This document shows positions 6,677 through 13,344 of a DNA stretch of 13,344 nucleotides, piece after piece. The DNA comes from UBA11996 sp964394975. Lineage in GTDB: Bacteria > Chloroflexota > Dehalococcoidia > Lucifugimonadales > UBA826. The translations under genes were made by a program, and so were the position numbers. Where the stretch lies: positions 1 through 13,344 of the forward strand of contig CAYMZR010000051.1 in assembly GCA_964394975.1 (NCBI GenBank). The letters run 5' to 3'. The notes under the pieces are model-generated. The model was given only the letters and a program-made list of their open reading frames with translations. It ran no database searches and was not told the origin of the DNA. Numbering within the stretch: position 1 is the first letter of the stretch; each line of letters starts with the position of its first letter.

Positions 6677-7837
6677 ATGAATGCGGATGCTACTGATTAT
6701 GGCAACAACACTATTCCGGACGGAATAGAATCCAAAATTTGCGAGGGAGTCAATGAGCTTGACATTCATTATCTTGAAGCAGGCAACAAAAACGATGCAA
6801 ACCCTCTAATTGTGCTATTACACGGCTTCCCAGAACTATCATATAGCTGGAGAAAAATAATGCTTCCCCTCTCAAAATCAGGCTACCATGTTGTCGCCCC
6901 CGATCAGAGAGGATTTGGCAGGACAACAGGATGGGACAACACCTACGTATCTGATCTATCTTCTTACTACCAAGTTAATCTCGTAAAGGACATATTGTGT
7001 TTCATTTCAGCTTTAGGGTACAAAAAAGCAAAAAGTGTTATAGGTCATGATTCTGGTGCCGGAGTGGCAGGTTGGGCCTCTCTTATACGGCCTGATATTT
7101 TTGAGTCGGTTGTTATGATGAGTGCTCCATTCGCTGGTCCACCTACAATTCCTTTCGATACCTTCCATAAAAGAGATACGCCTGAAACATTCCCAGACAC
7201 TATATCTGAGGAATTAGCCGCTCTTGAAAGACCGAGAAAGCACTATCAGCACTATTACCGCACCCCTGAAGCAAACTCTGACATTATGAAATCTAACTCC
7301 GGCCTATCTGACTTTATTAGAGCTTATTACCATCATAAAAGTGCCGATTGGAAAGAAAACAATCCTTTCCCATTATCGGCGTGGGCGGCAGACCAGCTTG
7401 CACAAATGCCGACCTATTACATCATGGATTTAAACGACACGATGCCCGAAGCCGTAGGCAAAAATATGCCAACAAGCGAGGAAATAAATTCCTGTAAATG
7501 GCTTACAGATGAGGAACTACAAGTTTACACATCCGAATATGGCAGAACGGGGTTTCAGGGTGGGCTTAATTGGTACCGATCGGGAGGCAGCACCGCGAAT
7601 AGGGAAAAATTGGAACTGTTCTCGGGTATGCAAATTAAGATACCGGCTTTGTTTATCGCCGGTAAACAAGACTGGGGAATATATCAAAGACCCGGGTCCA
7701 TAGATAAAATGAAGAACGATATTTGCACTAATATGGGTGAAATAAATTTGGTGGACGGTGCCGGTCATTGGGTACAGCAAGAACAGCCTGAAAGGGTAAC
7801 CAATCTCCTTACTATATTTTTGGGTAGTCTCCCTTAA
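6677..7837 (+). CDS. Epoxide hydrolase, alpha/beta-hydrolase fold
   Basis: The 386-aa protein carries every landmark of a soluble epoxide hydrolase. HGFPE (49-53) forms the oxyanion hole, GHDSG places the nucleophile aspartate at 125, aspartate 332 in GKQDWG is the charge-relay acid, and histidine 364 in GAGHW is the base. Two ring-opening tyrosines are present: tyrosine 190 in HYQHYY, matching human sEH Tyr383, and tyrosine 300 in LNWYR, matching Tyr466. The tyrosine pair argues against a haloalkane dehalogenase, which uses the same nucleophile and fold. It should convert an epoxide to a vicinal diol in the cytosol, as no signal peptide is seen. An AGG is found 7 bases before the ATG. The enzyme follows the asparaginase-like gene closely; a 123-bp gap separates it from the next gene. 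Confidence 0.92.
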   Translation: MNADATDYGNNTIPDGIESKICEGVNELDIHYLEAGNKNDANPLIVLLHGFPELSYSWRKIMLPLSKSGYHVVAPDQRGFGRTTGWDNTYVSDLSSYYQVNLVKDILCFISALGYKKAKSVIGHDSGAGVAGWASLIRPDIFESVVMMSAPFAGPPTIPFDTFHKRDTPETFPDTISEELAALERPRKHYQHYYRTPEANSDIMKSNSGLSDFIRAYYHHKSADWKENNPFPLSAWAADQLAQMPTYYIMDLNDTMPEAVGKNMPTSEEINSCKWLTDEELQVYTSEYGRTGFQGGLNWYRSGGSTANREKLELFSGMQIKIPALFIAGKQDWGIYQRPGSIDKMKNDICTNMGEINLVDGAGHWVQQEQPERVTNLLTIFLGSLP

Positions 7838-7960
7838 TTAAAAATAGATTATTATTTTTGCGGTAACGTTCATCAATCTAGAAATCTTGTGTACCATACT
7901 CCAACTTTGTATCGAAAATAGGCAAAATAACCTTACATCCAAAATCAACAGGAAAATGAT

Positions 7961-8806
7961 ATGAGTAGAGACTCCTTGTGGCAGCAACTTGAAGACACGT
8001 TAAAAACCAAAATAGATGAATTCGACGGCGTGGCAGGAGTATCTCTAAAAAGTTTCAGCAGCGGCAATAATATCTCCATAAACGGAGACGAGATATTTCC
8101 GACGGCTTCAACCATAAAAATACACATCTTGGCCAAACTTTTCCATCTAGAAGAAACAGGTGAAATAGATTTATCAGAGAGAATCCGTTTCACCCAGGAT
8201 AAGTATGGTGCTGGAAGTGGAGTAATTCATTTTTTGGAGAACGATCCAGAATTTACTATTTTAGATATAGCCATTCTAATGATGCTTGCATCAGACAACA
8301 CCGCTACCAATACTTGTATAGATGTAGCGGGTATTGAAGAGATCAATGATCTAATTCAAGATCTGGGATTGCCTGAAACAAAACTACAGCGAAAGATGAT
8401 GGACCCTGAAGCAATAAACAGAGGAGATGAAAATATTTCCACTCCAAATGAATTGATTATGATGATGGATCATTTACATAACGGAAAACCCAGTCCAAGG
8501 GTATCGTCGCAAGTTCTACGCATCATGAGTAAGCCAAAATCCGCTTATCTAAACAAAGCCATTGGGTCTGAGTTAACTGTAGCCAACAAACCTGGAGGTA
8601 TGGATAAGGTAAGGGGAGACACAGGAATAGTTTATCTGCCCAATAATCCATATTCGGTATCCATCATGAGCAAATTTTCTATGACTGACTCCCTCACCCA
8701 AGAAGGTTTTATCATTGACTTAGCAAGGACCATACACGCATACATGGCAATTATTGAAGATACAAATGAATATGGACTTGGTCTTCCAAGAACCTTACCT
8801 TTATAA
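7961..8806 (+). CDS. Class A beta-lactamase-fold serine hydrolase, cytosolic
   Basis: The 281-aa protein shows the penicillin-recognising serine enzyme motifs in order: STIK (serine 50, lysine 53), SDN (111-113), an omega-loop-like NRGDEN stretch with glutamate 157, and KPG (210-212) in place of the usual KTG. Length and order fit the class A beta-lactamase-related family (Beta-lactamase2). Two features argue against drug resistance as the main role: no signal peptide, so the enzyme would stay in the cytosol away from periplasmic beta-lactams, and proline in the third motif. It may act on another cyclic amide, ester or peptide. AGGA lies 7 bases before the ATG at 7961. The 123-bp gap upstream shows no clear promoter. 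Its stop is 5 bp before the aldo/keto reductase start, so the two are almost certainly co-transcribed. Confidence 0.88.
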   Translation: MSRDSLWQQLEDTLKTKIDEFDGVAGVSLKSFSSGNNISINGDEIFPTASTIKIHILAKLFHLEETGEIDLSERIRFTQDKYGAGSGVIHFLENDPEFTILDIAILMMLASDNTATNTCIDVAGIEEINDLIQDLGLPETKLQRKMMDPEAINRGDENISTPNELIMMMDHLHNGKPSPRVSSQVLRIMSKPKSAYLNKAIGSELTVANKPGGMDKVRGDTGIVYLPNNPYSVSIMSKFSMTDSLTQEGFIIDLARTIHAYMAIIEDTNEYGLGLPRTLPL

Positions 8807-8811
8807 ATTAT

Positions 8812-9768
8812 ATGGAAACGAGAGTTTTAGGAAAATCTGATTTAGTGGTGTCCACAGTGTGTTTCGGTGCCTGGCCTATTGGTGGTGGCATGGGGAAAGT
8901 CGATCCTCAAGAAGCTGTTAAAACTATCCACGCTGCAATAGACGCGGGCATTTCCTTTATCGATACTGCTGAGGGGTATCAAACTAGCGAGTCGGTTCTC
9001 GGAGAAGCTTTAAAAAGCCGCCGAGATTCGGTGATATTGGCAACCAAACTCTCTGGTGCAGATCATTCTGAATCACATATTCGGAAAGCACTAGAAAACA
9101 GTCTTTCTGCCCTAAACACCGAATACATTGATCTTTACCAACTGCACACTCCACAACCCAAATGGCCTATTGAAAACACTATGGAAGTCCTAAATGATTT
9201 GAGAAAGGAAGGAAAAATCCGCCATATAGGGCTATCTAATTTCACATCAGAACAAACACATGCAGCTATGGGATTTGGTCATATTGTCAGCTCACAGCCT
9301 CGATATAATCTGCTCTTTCGTCAGGAAGACCCTACCCTTGCTTTTTGTGAAGAAAACGAAATAGGTGTTATTCCTCACTCGGTTTTAGCCAAAGGTTTAT
9401 TAGGTGGCAGTTACAAACCGGGTCATATTTTCGCTACAGATGACGAAAGAAGATTGTTCAATTTTTTCCAAGGTGATCTTTTTGAAACCATATATAAAGT
9501 CACCCAAAACTTAGAGGAATGGTCCAAAAATAATGGAAGAGATTTAATACAATTAGCAATCGCATGGGCCTTGGATCATTCAGCCATAACATCTGCCATT
9601 ATAGGAATGAAATCAGTAGCCCAAGTTGAAAATGCAGCTAAAGCGGCAACATGGAAACTTACTTCCACAGACCTCTCCGAGATAGAGTCCATTATTGGAA
9701 ATTTAAGGCCGGAGTGGATTAAAGCACAAACCCCAGAAGACATCCCTTATAAACATGGGAGCTACTGA
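8812..9768 (+). CDS. Aldo/keto reductase
   Basis: The 318-aa protein is a full-length (beta/alpha)8 aldo/keto reductase. The catalytic tetrad is present at standard spacing: aspartate 51 and tyrosine 56 in FIDTAEGY, lysine 79 in ATKLSG, and histidine 112 in YQLHTP. IGLSNF, SQPRYNLL, and IIGMKSVAQVENA near the C terminus are typical of the family and bind NADP(H). It should reduce an aldehyde or ketone, or run in reverse, in the cytosol; the substrate cannot be told. It starts 5 bp after the beta-lactamase-fold gene with no separate ribosome site, which suggests translational coupling. Its end lies 5 bp from the end of the opposing amidohydrolase gene. Confidence 0.93.
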   Translation: METRVLGKSDLVVSTVCFGAWPIGGGMGKVDPQEAVKTIHAAIDAGISFIDTAEGYQTSESVLGEALKSRRDSVILATKLSGADHSESHIRKALENSLSALNTEYIDLYQLHTPQPKWPIENTMEVLNDLRKEGKIRHIGLSNFTSEQTHAAMGFGHIVSSQPRYNLLFRQEDPTLAFCEENEIGVIPHSVLAKGLLGGSYKPGHIFATDDERRLFNFFQGDLFETIYKVTQNLEEWSKNNGRDLIQLAIAWALDHSAITSAIIGMKSVAQVENAAKAATWKLTSTDLSEIESIIGNLRPEWIKAQTPEDIPYKHGSY

Positions 9769-9773
9769 ATCTT

Positions 9774-11144
9774 CTAAACCATCGGCCACTTTAGAGGAAA
9801 GGACACCTTATTCCGTTTTATCATATCGGACCCGAATCCTTGCACTTTTCGTATTAGCTTTTCAGTGTCAACAAAATTAGGAGAATAATTTTCTATCAGC
9901 ACTCGTCCATCGACCATAACAGTTTTTACACTTCTACCATCGGCGTTGTACACCAGGCTGTTTACAGGATTAAATAATGACTGCCATTCAGGTCTCAATG
10001 TATCGTACATAACTATATCCGCCTTTTTCCCGACCTCAAGAGATCCTATTTGAGAATCCAAGCCCAAAGCTTTGGCTCCGTCTATCGTAGCTAATTCCAA
10101 AGCTTTCTCCGCCGGAATTTGGGTGGGATCACCTTTAGCATCTTTTATAAGTACAGCGGCCAAATACATTGACCGATTCGTTTCCAGAAGGTTGGAATTA
10201 TTTCCAGCATCAGTTCCCAGACCAACTCGCACATTGGCCTCTAGTAATTCAGCCAATGGGAAATTGTTACCATACCCACCTCCGTTTTTTACGACATTGG
10301 TAGGACATGTAATTACAGCAGTATTAGTCAAAGATAGAGAACCTATTTCTTTATCAGACAATCCAACACAGTGGGCAAGAGTTACATTTGGTCCACAAAA
10401 CCCGTCTCGTTCTAAAGCAAGGACAGGTAGTTGATCACATCTATTTCCGTCATTTATTCCTGCATTGTTTAGATGAAGAGTACTTCCAACGTTTTGTTGA
10501 TCCGAAAGATTTTTCAAATCACTTAGCAACGGCCCGCTAACGTATTCTGGGGAAAAAGGCATCGCCCACGCATGGACCCTACCGTCAAGATTTCCATTAA
10601 ATTGAGATATGAAAGACTCTGTTGTCTTCACAGCTTGGTCATGTGAATAGACGATCATTTCATATGGGTTTTCTCTATCAGCCACTTGGATACCAGTAAT
10701 AATTCTTATACCGGACTGCTCATAAGCGTCCATACATATATCAACGTTTTTGGTACTACCTGGATCCATAATGGTCGTGGTGCCGTAACTTAGAAGTTCT
10801 GTTAACGCTAACAAAGAAGTATCCAGTTCTTCCTCCGGAGACATAGAGTCTTGTAAGCGGAATACATTAACAAGATAATCTTTTCCTAGGTCATCTGGAA
10901 ATATACCTCGAGTTGCATGGGCATAACTTATATGACAATGGCCATTTATAAACCCTGGCGTGATGACCATATCTTTGCCGTCAATGATCTTATCAACTGT
11001 TAGATTAGAAACATCCACGGTTTTCCCTATGGCTGAAATAGAATCATTATCGACCAGAATACTCCCATCTTTTATGATCCGCCTTTCTTCATCCATGGTA
11101 ATGATATAAGCTGCATTTTGAATCAGAATTCGATTGTTTTTCAT
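9774..11144 (-). CDS. Metal-dependent amidohydrolase / deaminase (COG0402, ATZ/TRZ-SsnA type)
   Basis: The 456-aa protein has the composite-domain layout of the chlorohydrolase/deaminase group: an N-terminal beta-sandwich piece, a TIM barrel, and a C-terminal part with GSLEVGKKADIVMYD completing the sandwich. Metal-site residues are histidines 69 and 71 in NGHCH, histidine 224 in TLHLNN, histidine 258 in LAHCVG and aspartate 312 in GLGTDAG. The glutamate normally three residues after the third histidine, which shuttles a proton in many deaminases, is asparagine 227. Members remove amino, chloro or alkylamino groups from rings such as purines and triazines; the real substrate here is unknown. 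GGAG lies 8 bases before the ATG, fixing the start. The gene converges tightly on the aldo/keto reductase and is divergent from the gene at 11326. Confidence 0.9.
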   Translation of the reverse strand: MKNNRILIQNAAYIITMDEERRIIKDGSILVDNDSISAIGKTVDVSNLTVDKIIDGKDMVITPGFINGHCHISYAHATRGIFPDDLGKDYLVNVFRLQDSMSPEEELDTSLLALTELLSYGTTTIMDPGSTKNVDICMDAYEQSGIRIITGIQVADRENPYEMIVYSHDQAVKTTESFISQFNGNLDGRVHAWAMPFSPEYVSGPLLSDLKNLSDQQNVGSTLHLNNAGINDGNRCDQLPVLALERDGFCGPNVTLAHCVGLSDKEIGSLSLTNTAVITCPTNVVKNGGGYGNNFPLAELLEANVRVGLGTDAGNNSNLLETNRSMYLAAVLIKDAKGDPTQIPAEKALELATIDGAKALGLDSQIGSLEVGKKADIVMYDTLRPEWQSLFNPVNSLVYNADGRSVKTVMVDGRVLIENYSPNFVDTEKLIRKVQGFGSDMIKRNKVSFPLKWPMV

Positions 11145-11241
11145 TAAATAAGCTCCAAAATAATGAACAGGTGCAAGTTAAATTTGTTGAACCAATTACA
11201 TTATCAAGGAAATATAACACCACTCAAAATTACGCCTAAGA

Positions 11242-11255
11242 ATCAAAACTTTGAT
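11242..11255. promoter_or_regulatory. Short palindrome upstream of the 205-aa gene
   Basis: ATCAAA-AC-TTTGAT is a perfect 6+6 dyad in the 181-bp gap between the divergent amidohydrolase and 205-aa genes. TTGATC (11251-11256) overlaps it and could be a -35 box, with TATTTA (11276-11281) as a loose -10 at 19-bp spacing. The overlap would suit repression, but the elements are weak. Nothing else is evident in this gap. Confidence 0.25.
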
Positions 11256-11325
11256 CGTTTGTACTACAGAGGTCCTATTTATTACAATTTCGAATTATTT
11301 AAGCCAAATGTATTAGGAGATTAAA

Positions 11326-11943
11326 ATGACTGACGCGTTAATTGAAATCCGCCGAGTGCCATTACCTGGAAAGGAATTCATCCTGTCAGAAGGAGTAAAA
11401 AGATCATTAGAAGCCATTGGGAAATCAGGCATCGTTACTTCTACAAGTGCTTCTTCTCATCTCCAAACTAGAGATGTTACCACTGCTATTACCGGGCTAA
11501 CTTTAAGTGAAATAACAGAGCTGGAAACCTCTATTCTAAATTCACCCGAAGCTCAATCAAGATTGATGGCTCTTGAGGAACTTTCAGTAAAGGTCACCTA
11601 CCAGACCTTAGTAATCCTAGCATCGGCTGAAAATACAGATTTAGGAAAAGCCCAATATATCAACCGCAGGTATTTGAAAGCAAAAAGAGGACAGTCACAA
11701 CTTTTGATAGAGGCCCTACTCGAATGGAGAGATAAATTCGACAGGAAACCGATGGTAACGCGACCATTGGCAAGTGATTTAGACATTGTACGAATTACTT
11801 CCCCAATAGAAACATTGGAAGAGCTTGCAGGTAATATATCAACAATAAATACTGATCCTGGTCATAAGAAAAACAGAGCTGCTGTAAGCGAACTGACCGC
11901 AAGCGGATTTCAAACTAACAGCCGGATCATTCATAGAGTTTAA
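11326..11943 (+). CDS. Protein of unknown function with two dimeric alpha/beta-barrel-like halves
   Basis: I recognise no named family. The 205-aa protein splits into two halves with the same layout, about residues 4-98 and 109-205. Each has an opening strand (IEIRRVPL / YINRRYLK), a helix (17-32 / 123-138), a strand pair (34-57 / 140-160), a helix (58-71 / 161-172), another helix (73-87 / 175-190) and a final strand (89-98 / 196-205). This reads as a tandem pair of ferredoxin-like units, as if the dimer normally formed by proteins such as the 101-aa one at 4767-5072 had been fused into one chain. No signal peptide or membrane segment is seen, so it should be cytosolic. AGGAG lies 6 bases before the ATG. 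The SDR gene follows after 47 bp that include a perfect palindrome. Confidence 0.8.
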   Translation: MTDALIEIRRVPLPGKEFILSEGVKRSLEAIGKSGIVTSTSASSHLQTRDVTTAITGLTLSEITELETSILNSPEAQSRLMALEELSVKVTYQTLVILASAENTDLGKAQYINRRYLKAKRGQSQLLIEALLEWRDKFDRKPMVTRPLASDLDIVRITSPIETLEELAGNISTINTDPGHKKNRAAVSELTASGFQTNSRIIHRV

Positions 11944-11965
11944 TTTTTCTGTACAGAAAAATTAA
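11940..11965. promoter_or_regulatory. Perfect 26-bp palindrome upstream of the SDR gene
   Basis: Positions 11940-11965 read identically on both strands: a TTAATTTTTCTG half-site on each side of a central TA. The palindrome contains the stop codon of the 205-aa gene (11941-11943) and ends 25 bases before the SDR ATG. It could be the operator of a dimeric repressor, or an RNA hairpin with a tiny loop that reduces read-through or stabilises the upstream message. It has no GC-rich stem and is not followed by a U tract, so it is not a typical intrinsic terminator. Confidence 0.55.
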
Positions 11966-11990
11966 TGTGTGAAATAAAAAGAGGTGATTT

Positions 11991-12794
11991 ATGGCAAGAC
12001 TATCCGATAAAGTTGCGGTGATAACAGGCGGTGCCGGAGGTATTGGACAAGCGGCAGGAAAACTTTTCGCAGAGGAAGGCGCCCATGTGGTCCTAGTTGA
12101 TTTGAATGAATCAGCCCTGAAAGATGCTGTTCAAACTATTGGAGATGAAAATGTAAGCTACGTTGCAGCCGACACGACAGACCCTAGTCAGGTACAACGA
12201 TTTGTAAATTCTACTGTGGAACGGCATGGTGGAATTGATATATTTATCGCTAACGCCGGGATAGAAGGCGAAGTCAATTCAATAATAGATACCCCGATAG
12301 ATATGTTTGACAAGGTTATCGAAGTGAACGTTAAAGGGGTGTGGCTAGGTTTGAAGTATGTAATGCCGGTAATGAAAGAAAGAGGTGGCGGGAGTATTGT
12401 GATAACTTCATCTACAGCCGGTGTTAGAGGATCAGCAGGTATGGCCCCATATGCCACATCAAAACACGCAGTGATAGGCCTGATGCGCACTGCTGCAATG
12501 GAAGGCTCATCCATGGGTATTCGTGTAAACACGGTTAATCCAGCTCCTATACAAACCCGAATGATGCGATCAATTGAAGAACAAAGAGTGGCAGAAGGAA
12601 AACAAGGCTTTAATACAGTTGAGGAAGCACAGAAAGCAGTGGCTGCAGGGAATCCACTCAGACGATATGGGGAACCAGAGGAAGTCGGAAAACTAATGAT
12701 GTTTCTAGCCAGCGATGAAAGCAGCTTCTGTAATGGTGGCGTCTACATGGTTGATGGGGGTACATCTGCAGGTCAGAACTCCTTTGGAAGATAA
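11991..12794 (+). CDS. Short-chain dehydrogenase/reductase (classical SDR)
   Basis: The 267-aa protein is a classical SDR of normal length. The nucleotide-binding motif TGGAGGIG lies at residues 12-19. An aspartate at the end of the second strand (LVDLN, residue 37) suggests a preference for NAD over NADP. NAG lies at 88-90. The catalytic serine 141, tyrosine 154 and lysine 158 (YATSK) are all in place. RVNTVNPAPIQTRM and the C-terminal NGGVYMVDGGTSAG complete the family pattern. It should oxidise a secondary alcohol or reduce a ketone in the cytosol; the substrate is not evident. The name 3-oxoacyl-ACP reductase would be over-specific. GAGG lies 6 bases before the ATG. A 26-bp palindrome just upstream may control it, and an MFS gene follows after 23 bp. 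Confidence 0.94.
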   Translation: MARLSDKVAVITGGAGGIGQAAGKLFAEEGAHVVLVDLNESALKDAVQTIGDENVSYVAADTTDPSQVQRFVNSTVERHGGIDIFIANAGIEGEVNSIIDTPIDMFDKVIEVNVKGVWLGLKYVMPVMKERGGGSIVITSSTAGVRGSAGMAPYATSKHAVIGLMRTAAMEGSSMGIRVNTVNPAPIQTRMMRSIEEQRVAEGKQGFNTVEEAQKAVAAGNPLRRYGEPEEVGKLMMFLASDESSFCNGGVYMVDGGTSAGQNSFGR

Positions 12795-12817
12795 TTTGTT
12801 CCCATTTTATAACTAAC

Positions 12818-13344
12818 TTGGTAAATAAAATCAGGAACTCGCCCGTCTTAAAGTTACGGGACTTCAGATTACTGACTTCGGCATCTTTCTTTGAGAGTAT
12901 TACTCGTGGTGAAAATGTCGTTCTAGGCTGGGTGATCCTAGAATTAACAGACTCACCATTCATGGTGGGCCTGGCCGTGGGCATACGGCATGCCCCAGCA
13001 TTTTTTCTAGGCCTTACAGCCGGTACTATTTCAGATCTTGTTGACAGGAGAACCCTCATCCAGTCATTGATGGCAACAGCTACTTTTGTCACATTCTTGA
13101 TGGGGTTACTTTTGGCATATGGACAATCAGAATTATGGCACTTACTGATAATTCCAGCTATCGGAGGTACTTGTCACATGATGATTAATACTATCAACCG
13201 TAGTTTTGTTTTTGATTTGGTGGGGACCGAAAATGGATTATTAGGCATGTCCTACCTTGTCCTAGCCGTGCGTAGTGGTGGACTGGTAGGTGCATTAGTG
13301 GTCGGTTTCGTACTTGGCAAATGGGGAGCCGGAGCCGGATATTT
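12818..13344 (+). CDS. MFS transporter, N-terminal part (runs off the right edge)
   Basis: An open frame runs from TTG at 12818 to the window end, giving 175 codons of a transporter. It begins with a basic cytoplasmic segment, LKLRDFRLL, typical of the start of EntS-like and drug-exporter-like MFS proteins (MFS_3 group). Membrane helices follow at about residues 20-40, 45-62, 76-96, 100-118 and 140-165. The motif-A loop reads GTISDLVDRR, between helices 2 and 3. No in-frame ATG exists before the first helix; the frame is open back to 12755, and TTG at 12818 is the only plausible start codon before the motif, although no ribosome site precedes it. The next in-frame ATG (about 12959) would remove helix 1. 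The SDR gene ends 23 bp upstream, so the two may be co-transcribed. Cargo and direction are unknown. Confidence 0.82.
   Translation, partial: MVNKIRNSPVLKLRDFRLLTSASFFESITRGENVVLGWVILELTDSPFMVGLAVGIRHAPAFFLGLTAGTISDLVDRRTLIQSLMATATFVTFLMGLLLAYGQSELWHLLIIPAIGGTCHMMINTINRSFVFDLVGTENGLLGMSYLVLAVRSGGLVGALVVGFVLGKWGAGAGY

Noticed and set aside
6677..7837. Haloalkane dehalogenase instead of epoxide hydrolase
   Set aside because: Both ring-opening tyrosines (190 and 300) align with epoxide hydrolases, and dehalogenases lack this pair.
7840..7859. AAAAATA-GATTAT-TATTTTT hairpin after the epoxide hydrolase
   Set aside because: The stem is all A/T and only 7 bp; it would be weak as a terminator and is expected by chance in AT-rich DNA.
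11940..11965. LexA (SOS) box reading of the palindrome
   Set aside because: The CTG and CAG halves are separated by only two bases, not the wider spacing of known LexA boxes, and no SOS gene is nearby.
11991..12794. Naming the SDR as FabG
   Set aside because: The motifs are generic to classical SDRs and no fatty-acid synthesis genes are adjacent, so a specific name is not supported.
12658..13092. 144-codon minus-strand open frame across the SDR end and the MFS start
   Set aside because: It lies antisense to two well-supported genes, has a low-complexity basic composition, shows no family motif and has no supporting context.
1..13344. Mobile elements, CRISPR arrays, tRNA or rRNA genes
   Set aside because: No transposase or integrase frames, regularly spaced repeats, cloverleaf sequences or rRNA segments were seen on either strand.

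Overview
The window reads as gene-dense, AT-rich bacterial chromosome with short intergenic gaps and Shine-Dalgarno sites ahead of several genes. It holds thirteen complete protein genes and two genes cut by the window edges. I see no RNA gene, insertion sequence, phage gene or CRISPR array. The mix of a crotonase, a beta-hydroxyacid dehydrogenase, an ACT-malic enzyme, SDR and AKR oxidoreductases, an epoxide hydrolase, amidohydrolases and MFS carriers suggests a free-living heterotroph that oxidises varied organic compounds. A marine Chloroflexota (SAR202-like) bacterium would fit, but that is a guess from gene content and base composition; no marker gene is present.

Layout. Positions 1-359 (-) carry the N-terminal part of an enoyl-CoA hydratase/isomerase, divergent from a 3-hydroxyisobutyrate dehydrogenase-type enzyme (486-1403, +). 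A minus-strand run follows, read from right to left: a 101-aa dimeric alpha/beta-barrel-like protein, a 145-aa membrane-anchored unknown, an MFS carboxylate-type transporter and an ACT-domain malic enzyme. From 5275 to 9768 a plus-strand run encodes a BauB-like cupin, an asparaginase-fold amidohydrolase, an epoxide hydrolase, a cytosolic class-A beta-lactamase-fold hydrolase and an aldo/keto reductase. It converges with a COG0402-type metal amidohydrolase (9774-11144, -). Divergent from that are a 205-aa protein made of two repeated halves, an SDR dehydrogenase, and the start of a second MFS transporter running off the right edge.

How the genes may work together (inference). The region looks like an accessory catabolic neighbourhood. 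Carriers bring substrates in; epoxide hydrolase, amidohydrolases and the beta-lactamase-fold enzyme open rings or amide bonds; AKR, SDR and the beta-hydroxyacid dehydrogenase handle alcohols, aldehydes and ketones; crotonase and malic enzyme feed central metabolism. The strongest oddities are: (1) the asparaginase-like protein keeps the nucleophilic machinery but has lost the residues that grip the alpha-amino and alpha-carboxylate groups of asparagine; (2) the 101-aa protein and both halves of the 205-aa protein appear to share one fold, so the latter looks like a fused dimer; (3) a perfect 26-bp palindrome lies just upstream of the SDR gene.
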